Assembly: GCF_000764185.1 (NCBI RefSeq)
Contig: NZ_JQEC01000004.1
Location: 1 to 64,000, forward strand
Source of the DNA: Colwellia psychrerythraea
Lineage (GTDB): Bacteria; Pseudomonadota; Gammaproteobacteria; Enterobacterales; Alteromonadaceae
Length of the DNA stretch: 64,000 nucleotides
Reading direction: 5' to 3'
Made by a program: the position numbers and the translations under genes. The notes beneath the pieces were generated by a model. That model ran no database searches. It was not told the origin of the DNA and saw nothing but the letters and a program-made list of their open reading frames with translations. This document shows positions 26,979-36,908 of this stretch, in pieces; the first letter of the stretch is position 1, and the number at the start of each line of letters is the position of its first letter.

Positions 26979-29348
26979 TTAATCACCTGTCCATGGTTTT
27001 AAAGGAATATTAATTTTACTGTCGTTAAACCACTTTATTTTCAGCGGCTCTCCAGCATCTTTAAGGGTTTCTTCATTGACATATTTTCCTGATCCTAGGT
27101 TAACTTGCGCATCTACATTTTTATTGATGTTAAGCACAATGACTAATCGACTACCTTTGTTGATCAGCTTAGCCGTCATTCTGGCGTTGATAATTGGGAT
27201 AGAGGTTTTCTTATTTGGTATCAATAATTTGCGTTTACTCATGTCGTTAGCAAAGCTTGCTCTACTTCGATAAGTATTGAAATGAAAAACTTCGCCATCC
27301 TTATCTATTTCATAAAAATTATAGCCAATATCAACATCTTTTTTATTCACTGAAATTTCAAAAGTTCCGGTGATTGCACCTGCTAGTTCTTGAGTCGATT
27401 CAAATGCTTCTGTTATATAGACAATGCCGTTAGGCTCATTTAACTTTTTTTGTATAATAGGCCAAGGTGCACGGTTATGCTCTGTTGTTCTGTTGGTCAT
27501 ATCGACAGTTTGTGAAACAAAAGTGCTTTGCTTTTCTGGGCTGGTTAATAAAGTAAAATGCCCATCATCATCGACAGATGATGCAAGATAAAAAGCGATT
27601 GACTGTTTATTCAGCTCATCCAGTGACTTGCTATGGCGCCATGTATTGCTGCCCATTAATTGATAATTAACTTTGTCTTGCACAAGTTTTGGTTGCTCTT
27701 TATTAAACAGTAGATGATCAAACCAGGCAAAAACCACTTCATCGGTATCTTTTTCTAAAGCGACTTCATCCAGTTGATAATTACTGTAATGTGAGCGAGG
27801 TTTTCTTTGTGCGCTAATATGGCCGTATGGGCCAATGAGCAAGGAATGGTTAGCATTTTTATTGTATTTATAATGCCGCTTTAAATAGTCTAACGAAGAA
27901 ATCTGGCCGCCATCAAAATAGCCTGTCACGCTCAGTACAGGGATATTAATGTCGGTATAATCGGTTTGATAAGGCACCATTTTTTGATAATAACTATCGA
28001 AGCTAGGATGCTCTAACCATTTTTGAAACCAAGGATTAGCTTTACCGTCAATCTTGTCAATATCTTTAATGGCACGACCACTTTCAAACAATGTCTTTTG
28101 TAGATTTTCACTGCTTTGCCAATCACTATAAACACTATTATCCATGGTTTTATTATTGGTGACATGAAATGCCCAAGGGTAATTACCCGTTAACAGGATA
28201 TTATTTTCATAAGGCAAACCAGTGATCAAACTTGCCGCGGCATAAGGTGCCATTGCTTTTAACGCGGGATGCATTTTTTTTGCCGCAGCCCACTGGGTAA
28301 AGCCATTATAACTGCCGCCGTACATAACAACGTCACCATTGCTCCAACTCTGCTTGCTGGCCCAATCAATAACACGTCTTGCATCTTCACCATCAAACTC
28401 CCAAGGGGATATTTCATTAGTACTTGAACGTTTACCTCTAGAGTTTGCCACAATGCCAACATAACCATGGGCAGCGGCATGAGTAGCTGTTTTTATATGG
28501 GCGGACTCGTCAGCATAAATAGTAAATTGCAGTGCCGTCGGCAGCTTACCTTTAGTATTTTTTTTCCTAACTATTGTCGCTGATAATTCAATGCCGTCCG
28601 GTGTAGTAATAAGGGTGTCAGCTTGAATGTCATAACGTTTATTATTCTCAATAGCCAATAATTTATCACTAACGGGCAGCACTTTTGAAAGTACGTGATA
28701 AAGGTGGGCATTAACAATTAAGTCTACCGCTTGTTTAACGTTAAGTTCAGCTAAATTCTGGTAGCGTTCAAATACATTATGAACATAATCTTGCGCACGT
28801 AATACCGACCAGTTTAATGCACTGGTTTTTTGAAATAATGCCTCATCATCCATCAACACTAATGACTGAGAAAAATCATTAGTTAAGGTTTTTATGAATG
28901 GATTTAGCTCTGATTTTTCAGCCACTAACTGTTCAAGTTTTAGTTGAGTTTTACTATGTAAAGCATAATGAGAATACGAGATAGCATTTTTATGTTCAGC
29001 GACGGTTTCAAGTAGAGTTTTGTGCTTTGTTAAAATGGATAGTAAGGCAATTTTATTAAACATACTTTGCTGATTTATTGTTGCAGCACTAAGTTGTTTT
29101 GCCAGCAATAAAAGCTGTTGATGAAATTGTTTTTTATTGAGTAAAGTTAAGGTGTCAGCACTGTTGCTAATATTTACTTGAGATAACAATAAAGGTGTCA
29201 TAAATGTTTTTTTTATAGCTGTAGTTTCTATGCCTTCTTCTGCTTGAGCCTTTGGCAAGGCAAATAGGAACGTTAATAATATAACTATAGATAAATAACG
29301 AAACAGGGGAGGGGTTGCATACTCGATTTTTTGCTGTGCTTTGTTCAT
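26979..29348 (-). CDS. Exported CocE/NonD family alpha/beta hydrolase
   Basis: A 789-residue protein with an N-terminal hydrophobic signal (about 15-36). Residues 1-240 are a helical N-terminal region; the alpha/beta hydrolase core begins near 245. The nucleophile is Ser346 in YGGSYNGFTQW, and the GYFDGGQISSLDYLKRHY and GPYGHISAQ segments carry further catalytic-site residues. The C-terminal part (about 600-789) is the PepX_C jelly-roll domain. Relatives are X-Pro dipeptidyl-peptidases, glutaryl acylases or cocaine esterase; a peptidase role is plausible. It is divergent from the PD40 regulator gene at 29517. Confidence 0.9.
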   Translation of the reverse strand: MNKAQQKIEYATPPLFRYLSIVILLTFLFALPKAQAEEGIETTAIKKTFMTPLLLSQVNISNSADTLTLLNKKQFHQQLLLLAKQLSAATINQQSMFNKIALLSILTKHKTLLETVAEHKNAISYSHYALHSKTQLKLEQLVAEKSELNPFIKTLTNDFSQSLVLMDDEALFQKTSALNWSVLRAQDYVHNVFERYQNLAELNVKQAVDLIVNAHLYHVLSKVLPVSDKLLAIENNKRYDIQADTLITTPDGIELSATIVRKKNTKGKLPTALQFTIYADESAHIKTATHAAAHGYVGIVANSRGKRSSTNEISPWEFDGEDARRVIDWASKQSWSNGDVVMYGGSYNGFTQWAAAKKMHPALKAMAPYAAASLITGLPYENNILLTGNYPWAFHVTNNKTMDNSVYSDWQSSENLQKTLFESGRAIKDIDKIDGKANPWFQKWLEHPSFDSYYQKMVPYQTDYTDINIPVLSVTGYFDGGQISSLDYLKRHYKYNKNANHSLLIGPYGHISAQRKPRSHYSNYQLDEVALEKDTDEVVFAWFDHLLFNKEQPKLVQDKVNYQLMGSNTWRHSKSLDELNKQSIAFYLASSVDDDGHFTLLTSPEKQSTFVSQTVDMTNRTTEHNRAPWPIIQKKLNEPNGIVYITEAFESTQELAGAITGTFEISVNKKDVDIGYNFYEIDKDGEVFHFNTYRSRASFANDMSKRKLLIPNKKTSIPIINARMTAKLINKGSRLVIVLNINKNVDAQVNLGSGKYVNEETLKDAGEPLKIKWFNDSKINIPLKPWTGD

Positions 29349-29516
29349 TAATAAGCCTTAGGATGATACCAAGTGTCTTTGAATTTATTAGGGCTAAAAT
29401 GGTAGAGCAATGAGAGATAATTGACGTGAAAAGCCTGTGACTTTTTGTGACTTTTGATGACCAATACGCTGGTATATGCTATTTTCCAGCTACTTATCCT
29501 ATTTATGGGCATTTGC

Positions 29517-31652
29517 ATGCGTTGGCAAATAGCACAATTTGTTTTTTGTGATCAACAACAAACTTTAACATCGACAAACGAGTGTGTGCAATTAGAGCCG
29601 ATGATGGTGGCTTTATTAAGCTACTTTTGTCAAAACACAGATCTAATTGTCAGTAAAGATCTGCTTATCGAACAAGTCTGGTTAGGACGAATTGTTAGCG
29701 ATAATGCCGTGAGTAAGTTAATTACTAAGCTGCGTAAAGTTTTTAATGATGATGCCAGACAACCTAAATTTATCGCTACTTTTCCCAAAAAAGGCTATAA
29801 GTTTATTGCTAACGTGAAGCCAATAAATGAAGCCGATTTACAAGCTGTTCCGCCGGTAGAGACTAAGACTCAAATTCATGAAAAATCTATATCAATAGTA
29901 CAGGAAGAGACTAACGCAGAGGTCTTATCTAAAGTTACTTTTGCAGAGCCAAACCCAACTAAAACTAAAGATCGCCGGACAACATATATCACTGCTCTGG
30001 TTATTATAATATTGATTATTAGCTTTTATAACCTGTGGCAGCAAGGTCAAAAATCGCCAACTGTTTCTACGCATACAAAAGTATTAACAACTGATGCGGG
30101 CGATGAAGTGTATCCGGACTTCTCTCCTGACGGTACTCGTGTTGCTTATATGTCGGTAAAAAATGACCAAATGCATTTGATCATTAAAAATGTTGTTGAT
30201 GAGGCTATGATCGAAATTTCTCACGGAGAAAATATTGGGGTAGGGCCAGCAAGTTGGAGTAGCGATGGTAAATTAATTGTTTATTTAGCCGCAACGCCAC
30301 AGCAATGCCAATATTATATTCGAACCGTAAACGGTCTTGAACTTGGAGAGCCACAGTTAATCCATAACTGTCCTGCGGGTAGTTATGGAAAAATAGCCTT
30401 TAGCCATGATAATAACCGCTTAATTTATGCTGAAAATTCCGGGGGGAATACCCCCTATTCGTTATTTGAACTTAATTTAACCAACGATCAGATAAAACGC
30501 TTAAATCAACCTGAAAGGTTTTTAGGCGGCAATTTTCAATTTGACTTGCACCCAACAGAAAATAAATTATTAATTTCATCCCCAGATAAACAACAATGGG
30601 AAGGCTTTTACTCTCTTGACCTAGAAACCGATGAGTTGACGTTATTATTTAAACAAAATGCTTATATTTGTTGTGGTATTTGGAGTCATTCAGGCGCTAG
30701 AGTTGTTTTGATGGGGGAGCATCCAGCACACCAGTTACTGAGTTATGACTTAACCGGACATGATAAACAAGTTGTGCACTCAGGTAGCAGACAAATAAGA
30801 AGTCCACGTCGGCATGTAAATGAAACTGATTATTTATTTTCATCAGGCAAAGATAATTATAATGTACATTTAATCGACTTATCGACTAAAAAAGAGCGAG
30901 TTATTGTTAATGATTCAGTCGATGAGCGTTTAGCCGTATTTGCCCATCATAATAATCAAATAGCCTATATTGGTTTAGCATCGGGCAATGAAGAAGTTTG
31001 GTTAACGGATAGTGAAAGTAAGCAACGCAAGAAGCTTACCCAGTTTAATGATAGTCGTCATTATGTTGATTTACTCTGGTCGCCCGATGGCAATTATTTA
31101 GTTGCGTTAACATTAAATGAAATCCACTTGATTAACTCTTCGACAGGGTTGTTTGAACGGCTTAAAATACCGCAGGCGCAGATTCAAGGTGTTTCATTTA
31201 AATCCGCTGAGACGATTAGTTATAGCATGAAGGTAAACGCTCAGTGGCAGGTCTATTATTACCAGCTAAATTCAGGTGAAGTTTTAGCTGAAGATAAAAA
31301 ATGGCAATTTATTCAATATCAAATAACCGCAGATAATAACCTTTGGCTTGACCAAGAAAATAAACTGTTCTCTGGCGAGTTACCAATAGCCGTTATCAGT
31401 CAAAAAATATCCGCAAAAAACTTAATCAACGGTCGGCAATTTAATTTAGCTAAAAGAGGTCCATTGTGGTTTTGGTTTGAGCGTAATATTCAAGGACAAA
31501 TACAAGGTTACTCTGAGATAACTAATGTTTTAACAACACTCACTCTCACCGAAACAGCACATTTTGATATAACAAATAATGAGCTGTTATTCGGTGATAT
31601 AGAACAACTCAATTCGAATATTTATCAAACCCAAGCCTTACCTAGCAACTAA
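29517..31652 (+). CDS. ToxR/CadC-like winged-helix regulator with PD40 beta-propeller
   Basis: A membrane-bound transcription factor of 711 residues from the chosen start. Cytoplasmic OmpR-type winged helix at about 1-100 (IVSDNAVSKLITKLRKVF, then FPKKGYKFIA), an acidic linker, one transmembrane helix (about 157-176), and a periplasmic propeller of WD40-like PD40 repeats (for example YPDFSPDGTRVAYMS). The start at ATG 29517 is preferred because relatives begin with MRWQI; upstream in-frame starts at 29454 and 29457 would add a hydrophobic leader not expected before a DNA-binding domain. It is divergent from the CocE-type hydrolase (168 bases) and probably regulates it (inference). The propeller may sense peptides or cell-wall fragments. 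Confidence 0.85.
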   Translation: MRWQIAQFVFCDQQQTLTSTNECVQLEPMMVALLSYFCQNTDLIVSKDLLIEQVWLGRIVSDNAVSKLITKLRKVFNDDARQPKFIATFPKKGYKFIANVKPINEADLQAVPPVETKTQIHEKSISIVQEETNAEVLSKVTFAEPNPTKTKDRRTTYITALVIIILIISFYNLWQQGQKSPTVSTHTKVLTTDAGDEVYPDFSPDGTRVAYMSVKNDQMHLIIKNVVDEAMIEISHGENIGVGPASWSSDGKLIVYLAATPQQCQYYIRTVNGLELGEPQLIHNCPAGSYGKIAFSHDNNRLIYAENSGGNTPYSLFELNLTNDQIKRLNQPERFLGGNFQFDLHPTENKLLISSPDKQQWEGFYSLDLETDELTLLFKQNAYICCGIWSHSGARVVLMGEHPAHQLLSYDLTGHDKQVVHSGSRQIRSPRRHVNETDYLFSSGKDNYNVHLIDLSTKKERVIVNDSVDERLAVFAHHNNQIAYIGLASGNEEVWLTDSESKQRKKLTQFNDSRHYVDLLWSPDGNYLVALTLNEIHLINSSTGLFERLKIPQAQIQGVSFKSAETISYSMKVNAQWQVYYYQLNSGEVLAEDKKWQFIQYQITADNNLWLDQENKLFSGELPIAVISQKISAKNLINGRQFNLAKRGPLWFWFERNIQGQIQGYSEITNVLTTLTLTETAHFDITNNELLFGDIEQLNSNIYQTQALPSN

Positions 31653-31724
31653 TCGTTTTGAGTATTTACTACTAGTAGAGCTAGGTAGCACTCGGTGTCT
31701 TATATTTTCAAGGAATAAAAGTCT

Positions 31725-32627
31725 TTATAAACCTCGTTGCCACTCTTGTCTTAAATTGGCATCACTGGGCTGTTGCAGTGCATGTCTTACTTGGCCCAAA
31801 AGCGCTGCTTTATCATTGCCTAATACTCCCTTGAGTACTAGGTAGTTTGATGCATGATCAGAGCGAAAAATAGTTGTTTCTAAATCTAACTCTGATAACA
31901 GTACTTCCATTTCACTAAATAACTCTTGCTGGGTTAGCTGACGAAAAGGTTTTAATGATGCTTGAGTAAACTTTTCAGCAAAGCGTACTTCACCTAGTGG
32001 GAAAGACACTACTAATGTTGATAAAAAGTGAGGTTGCGCTTCGTTCATCAGTTTGGCTGAGTTGATGGCATGTTGCCTAGATAATTCAGGGCCGCCGAGA
32101 CCATTTAAAATCATTACTGAACTTTTCATGCCCGCTTTTTTTATTTTATTAAGGGCGATTAATGAGCTTTGGTAAGTCTCGCCTTTTTCAATTAATGCCA
32201 GTACCTCATCGTCACCACTTTCACAGCCGATATACATTAACTTCAAGCCTAAGTTTTTAAGTTCAGCTAATTGTTCAACGGTTTTATTCCTGAGGTTTCG
32301 TGGCAGGCAGTAACTAGATACTCGAGTTACTTGCGGCAAGTGCAGTTCTATTAATTCGAGAATTTCTTTTAAACGCTTAAAAGGCAACATCATGGCATCG
32401 CCATCAGCAAGAAACACTCGGCCAGTTTTTATGCCTGATTCAGCCACTTTAATAATTTCTTGCTCTATCAAGTCAACTTTCTTAGGTTTGAATTTCTTAT
32501 TTTCACTGGTGTACATGTCGCAAAATGAACACTTGTTCCATGAGCAGCCATTAGTGACTTGTAATATTAGACTTTTCCACTCACTTGGTGGACGAAATAC
32601 AGGTTCGACATAATTCAAAGGATACAT
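31725..32627 (-). CDS. Radical SAM protein
   Basis: A 300-residue protein with the iron-sulfur cluster motif C28-x4-C33-x2-C36 (NGCSWNKCSFCDMY), the spacing used by the COG1032-related radical SAM proteins rather than the canonical CX3CX2C. The glycine-rich and SAM-contact regions (LADGDAMMLPF and IGCESGDDEVLALIEKGE) are clear. A substrate cannot be named; no partner protein or maturation gene is adjacent. It sits upstream of a (GTT)n tract and acpH on the same strand. Confidence 0.88.
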   Translation of the reverse strand: MYPLNYVEPVFRPPSEWKSLILQVTNGCSWNKCSFCDMYTSENKKFKPKKVDLIEQEIIKVAESGIKTGRVFLADGDAMMLPFKRLKEILELIELHLPQVTRVSSYCLPRNLRNKTVEQLAELKNLGLKLMYIGCESGDDEVLALIEKGETYQSSLIALNKIKKAGMKSSVMILNGLGGPELSRQHAINSAKLMNEAQPHFLSTLVVSFPLGEVRFAEKFTQASLKPFRQLTQQELFSEMEVLLSELDLETTIFRSDHASNYLVLKGVLGNDKAALLGQVRHALQQPSDANLRQEWQRGL

Positions 32628-32735
32628 AGTATTTTCTACATTATTAGGACCTAGCTAGTTTATACCAAGTCGGTGTTAACTGTAGACTTAAAATGAATTG
32701 CCTTTTTTAATCATCGCTGTCATGAGGTTGTGTAA

Positions 32736-32819
<84 letters not shown>

Positions 32820-32881
32820 ATGGTCTTTACATATGAATTTAACGTAGAAAGATGAAGAAATAGTGGCTAGATAGGTATTTG

Positions 32882-33490
32882 TTAAGCCGAGCTTCGGTTC
32901 AATGATTTAGTCTCTAGGCCATGTTTATTTACATGCTCAATCAAGTCAGGAAAAAAAGCTAAAAACACAAGCTCTAATTCAACATAGTGTCGAGTTATAT
33001 CTTCAATGCTACCACTAAATTGATTAGCAAAGCGAATGCGCTTGGCAATATTATCTAGCGCAAAACCTATGCCTTCAATCGTTTCATATTCTTTAAACCA
33101 ATCATTTTTTGTCATGCGCGTAACTACTTGCTGCATTTTACTAGGCATAAAGCTAATATTTTCATTGAGTAAGGCATAACTGCTTTGTTTAAACTGGCTC
33201 AAGGGTATTTTATGAAAGCTTGACCAATGCCGTATAAGGAAATGATCAAAAAGTACATCTAAGGCAATACCGGCAAACCTTCTGCGCGGTACTGAAAACA
33301 AATATTTAGCTTGTTTTACTAAAGCGTGGCTATCGGTAAATCTGTCAACCAGATAGTGGTTCTCTAAGCCTTTTTTCACTGCTGTAGATAACTGTTGAGC
33401 ATGAATTTTGCCGCCAAAATCCCCTAACAGGTTACCGAAATGAGAATCTGCATTAGCTTGAGCGAAATATAGATGAGCTAAATAATTCAA
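32882..33490 (-). CDS. acpH: Acyl-carrier-protein phosphodiesterase
   Basis: A 202-residue HD-like hydrolase, close in length to E. coli AcpH (about 193). It opens with the family signature MNYLAHLYFA, then SHFGNLLGDF (about 16-25), and has DRFTDSH (49-55) with metal-binding Asp/His, and LDVLFDHFLIRHW (about 78-90). It removes 4'-phosphopantetheine from holo-ACP. The (GTT)14 tract lies 72 bases past its stop codon. Monocistronic by spacing. Confidence 0.93.
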   Translation of the reverse strand: MNYLAHLYFAQANADSHFGNLLGDFGGKIHAQQLSTAVKKGLENHYLVDRFTDSHALVKQAKYLFSVPRRRFAGIALDVLFDHFLIRHWSSFHKIPLSQFKQSSYALLNENISFMPSKMQQVVTRMTKNDWFKEYETIEGIGFALDNIAKRIRFANQFSGSIEDITRHYVELELVFLAFFPDLIEHVNKHGLETKSLNRSSA

Positions 33491-33743
33491 AACGTTAAAG
33501 TACCTTAATTTTTATATTTTCTGAATGGAGTAGGCTGGTTGATAAATCAAGTTAATAACTATCGTATCTTGTCCTATCTTATCCTATTCGTGGTAAGCAT
33601 AAGTAAGAGTAAAATTGTCGACAAAAGGTCTTACCAGTAAAGTGGTTTAGGGTATAATCTCTATAATTAAAGCCAGCGAAACTATTCGCTGGTATAATTG
33701 ATAAATAAACAACTCATTTTAGGTTAGTAGATAAGTAATAGCT

Positions 33744-34343
33744 ATGGCTGAAGTACGTACAAGAATTTCATTAAAGGTTGGTTCTAACAGTGACATCCCA
33801 GCAGAAATGGTGTCATTTAAAGCGCTTAATTCTGATAAAGAGCATGTTGCCTTAGTTTTTGCTCAGGCCGATAAATCACAGAAAGTCCCTCTGGTTAGAA
33901 TTCACTCTGAATGTTTAACCGGTGATGTCTTTCATTCTTCTCGCTGTGATTGTGGTGAGCAACTTGATGAAGCTATTAATCTAATGGCTGCAGAAGGTGG
34001 TGTGATCCTTTATCTACGCCAAGAAGGGCGCGGTATCGGTTTATATAATAAGATTGATGCGTATAAGCTGCAATCTGAAGGCATGAATACCTACGAAGCG
34101 AATAACCATTTAGGTTTTGGTGATGACTTAAGAGACTTCACTGAAGCTGGACAAATGCTTGAAGCGCTTAAGATAAGTACTCTAAAGTTAATGACCAATA
34201 ATCCAATTAAAGTAAAAGCATTGACAGATTATGGCCTGACGGTTGAAAAAGAAGTCAATACTTCTACTCATCTTAAAGACGGCAATGAAGATTATCTTAA
34301 AGCTAAAGTAGACAAAGCCGGTCATAAGCTTACTTTTGATTAA
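33744..34343 (+). CDS. ribA: GTP cyclohydrolase II
   Basis: A 199-residue enzyme of the first riboflavin step, converting GTP to the diaminohydroxyphosphoribosylaminopyrimidine 5'-phosphate plus formate and pyrophosphate. Zinc ligands are Cys57, Cys68 and Cys70 ([14 protein letters not shown]), matching the spacing of E. coli RibA, and the GTP-binding REGRGIGL-type motif reads [14 protein letters not shown]. The N-terminus starts directly in the RibA domain, so it is not a RibBA fusion. A TATAAT at 33653-33658 lies 85 bases upstream; no FMN riboswitch is evident. Confidence 0.96.
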   Translation: MAEVRTRISLKVGSNSDIPAEMVSFKALNSDKEHVALVFAQADKSQKVPLVRIHSECLTGDVFHSSRCDCGEQLDEAINLMAAEGGVILYLRQEGRGIGLYNKIDAYKLQSEGMNTYEANNHLGFGDDLRDFTEAGQMLEALKISTLKLMTNNPIKVKALTDYGLTVEKEVNTSTHLKDGNEDYLKAKVDKAGHKLTFD

Positions 34344-34351
34344 TTTGTTTT

Positions 34352-34402
34352 AGTGCCTTTAGCCAAAAATCGTTGGCGAAAGGCACTGGGAGAGAATCCC
34401 AG
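34352..34402. terminator. Tandem hairpins between ribA and the acyltransferase gene
   Basis: First hairpin: AGTGCCTTTAGCCAA (34352-34366) with TTGGCGAAAGGCACT (34373-34387), one A-G mismatch. Second: CTGGGA (34386-34391) with TCCCAG (34397-34402). There is no T-run, so the role as terminator for convergent genes is probable but not certain. Confidence 0.5.
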
Positions 34403-34597
34403 AATAAGTGAAAAGTATTTTATACATCTACTACATCTTCAAAATATATTTGATAGGTGATAGGTAGGAAACCTGGCTTATAACTTACCAATGATTCACA
34501 AGTTCTTACTTTTAAAAGTAGGAACTCGTCTCTGAGCTAGTATAAGTTTAGTGTCTTTAGTTGACAACAGGCCTTTATTAGCGCTGTTGTCTTGTCG

Positions 34598-35806
34598 CTA
34601 AATAGACCGTTTACTTTGAAATCGCCATTGTATGGAGTACTTTTTTTTAACTGTTTTCATACCACAAAGCAGGCGTAAAATATTTACCCGTCGAATCACT
34701 TCATATCCAATCAAACAACCGGCAACTGTCATTGAAAGTAATAACATTGCTTCTAATAGCGAATTTAACAGCAAGGGTTTTAACCACCAGGCGAAAACAA
34801 TAATTAAGGTCTGGTGCAAAATGTACCAGGGTAAAATAGCCTTTGTTGCATAACTTAGTATTGGACTTGGTCGGTTAAGGTAGAAACCGGCGAAGCCGAC
34901 CACACAAAATAACCATGCCCAGTGATTTATTGAGAAAATGAAGCCATAAAATAGTTTAACTTGTAGGTTAGTCTCGAACTGACTCGCTAGAGCCGTAAAA
35001 GCATCGTGTCTGTCTGCAATGATGAGAATGTACGCTAAAATTGCTACTACCAGTAAAATTAGTCGCTTATCAATAACAAATTTCCACCAGAATTTCTGTA
35101 AGACAAAGAAATAACCTAGGGTGAAAACTAATAAGTATTTTCCGTGATTATACCAATCGTTAATTAATGCATTAGTGGGCGGATAGTCTTGTCGAAGCAT
35201 AAACCAAACAAAAGTTAAGGCTAAAACAGCCATCGAAAAAGCTAATGTTGCTGGTATATTCTTAAGTAATTTACTATTGGCTAATTTATTAAGTGGTGAT
35301 TTTAATATGATAAAGATAAGGCTATATACCCATAAATAAGGTAAAAACCATAAGTGATTCCAGGTGAGTAAACCTATTATGGTGTGGTGATCGCGTAGTA
35401 AGTCTGTATTGGGATTGATGTAGCTATGCCAAAAGCTTAAATACCCAGGGACTATTAAATTCTGACTTAGCGCTTCGTAGTAAATCTGGGGCACAACAAT
35501 AACAAACATACCAAAAAGTAACGGAATTAATAATCGTGAGGTTCGTGATTTAGTCAAGTGCAAAGCCGAATATCGTGGTTGTACTAATGCCAAGGCAATG
35601 CCGCCAATAAAAAATAACAGCGACATTCGCCACGGATTAGTTAATATCATAATATCTTGTAATATTGTCGATGTTGCTTCGCTTTTTATATGCCAACCCC
35701 AGTCGGTTACATAGTACATACCAACGTGGTATAAAATTAATACGCCAAATGCCAACGTTCTTAACCAGTCAATATCATAGTGACGTTCATTATTATTGTA
35801 AGTCAT
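34598..35806 (-). CDS. Acyltransferase 3 family membrane protein
   Basis: A multi-pass inner-membrane protein of 402 residues from the start chosen, with about ten hydrophobic helices and the N-terminal acyltransferase_3 signature DIDWLRTLAFGVLILYH (the His is the presumed catalytic residue). The ATG at 35806 is preferred because GGAG lies 6 bases upstream; an in-frame ATG further out (to 35866) would add a 20-residue basic leader without a clear ribosome-binding site. Family members O-acylate carbohydrates or lipids of the envelope. It is divergent from the LytTR regulator gene; such pairs recur in Alteromonadales (from general knowledge). Confidence 0.87.
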   Translation of the reverse strand: MTYNNNERHYDIDWLRTLAFGVLILYHVGMYYVTDWGWHIKSEATSTILQDIMILTNPWRMSLLFFIGGIALALVQPRYSALHLTKSRTSRLLIPLLFGMFVIVVPQIYYEALSQNLIVPGYLSFWHSYINPNTDLLRDHHTIIGLLTWNHLWFLPYLWVYSLIFIILKSPLNKLANSKLLKNIPATLAFSMAVLALTFVWFMLRQDYPPTNALINDWYNHGKYLLVFTLGYFFVLQKFWWKFVIDKRLILLVVAILAYILIIADRHDAFTALASQFETNLQVKLFYGFIFSINHWAWLFCVVGFAGFYLNRPSPILSYATKAILPWYILHQTLIIVFAWWLKPLLLNSLLEAMLLLSMTVAGCLIGYEVIRRVNILRLLCGMKTVKKKYSIQWRFQSKRSI

Positions 35807-35919
35807 GCCTTTCTCCATTAAGATTTTACCAAACAGTTTGACAAAAACCTTCTTGTTGAAAAACACCTAAGTGCTTATGATGACTGGCTTTAGGGATAAA
35901 CGGTGGAATAGTGGGATAA

Positions 35920-36786
35920 ATGAATAGCACTCAATTTGAACAAATAGAAAAAAATAAAACCCTCTACGGCTACTTTGTGGTGGGTGTCTACTTGTTTATC
36001 AATAGTATTATTAACGCTTCTACTGTTTGGATGGAACACAGCCGTCATGGCGAGCCAAGTATTTCGTTATGGGAACCTTTTACTTGGGAGTTCAGTAGTG
36101 CGTTAGCTACCTTGTGCATATTTCCGGCAATAATTTGGCTTTTTAAACGTTATCCTCCACGTCTTATAGAGATAAAAAAGCAACTGCTAACTCATTTAAT
36201 TGGCTCAATACTTTTCTCTTTAGCGCACGTTCTTATCATGATTACCATTCGAGAGGGCGTGTATTTTATCAATAGTGGCAACTATGACTTCGGTTCTATA
36301 TCTAGGGAGCTTTGGTATGAGTATCGAAAAGATGCCAGGGGCTATCTGTTCTTTTTCTTCATCTTTCATATGGTGCAGTACATCTATAGTCGTCTTAAAG
36401 GCGAAGCCAGTCCGATTGCTGAAAATGAAGAGCAAGCTGATAAAGAGGAAGGGAATAAAATCCCCAAACATTTTCTAGTAAAAAAATTGGATAAAGAATT
36501 TCTAGTTAAAGTCTCCGATATTGAGTGGCTTGAGTCCTGTGGCAATTATGTCAACCTACACAGTAAGGGGCGGATATACCCATTGCGGTCGACCTTGGCT
36601 AACATAGTCAATCGAATAGAAACCTTGGGTTTTAGCCGTATTCACCGTAGCCATGCTATTAATCATAATGAAATTGAGAGTATCAGCTACCTACCAAGCG
36701 GTGATGGCGAGATTTCTTTTAAATCAGGCACTAAGTTAAAGCTATCACGTAGTTATAAAGAGGCGTTTAAAAAGGTATTTAGTTAA
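35920..36786 (+). CDS. Membrane-anchored LytTR-family DNA-binding regulator
   Basis: A 288-residue protein: about four transmembrane helices in residues 18-155, a charged linker (about 160-182, EENEEQADKEEGNK region), and a C-terminal LytTR DNA-binding domain at about 184-287 (VSDIEWLESCGNYVNLHSK, GFSRIHRSHAINHNEI). This is a one-component regulator, signalling from the membrane straight to DNA, with no receiver domain. It is divergent from the acyltransferase gene, 113 bases apart, which suggests local control of that gene (inference). Confidence 0.88.
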   Translation: MNSTQFEQIEKNKTLYGYFVVGVYLFINSIINASTVWMEHSRHGEPSISLWEPFTWEFSSALATLCIFPAIIWLFKRYPPRLIEIKKQLLTHLIGSILFSLAHVLIMITIREGVYFINSGNYDFGSISRELWYEYRKDARGYLFFFFIFHMVQYIYSRLKGEASPIAENEEQADKEEGNKIPKHFLVKKLDKEFLVKVSDIEWLESCGNYVNLHSKGRIYPLRSTLANIVNRIETLGFSRIHRSHAINHNEIESISYLPSGDGEISFKSGTKLKLSRSYKEAFKKVFS

Positions 36787-36908
36787 TATTAACTGGCGCG
36801 ATCTTTAGCAGTGTCGCTCTAGATAGTCGCAACAGAGGTTAAAGCATGAATCACCTGCTAATTACGTGTTAGCCGATACTTCAAGAGAATAGAATTGTAT
36901 TTATCTGA

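Noticed and set aside
33491-33743. FMN riboswitch upstream of ribA
   Set aside because: No RFN-element conserved boxes were recognised in the leader; the region is short and AT-rich.
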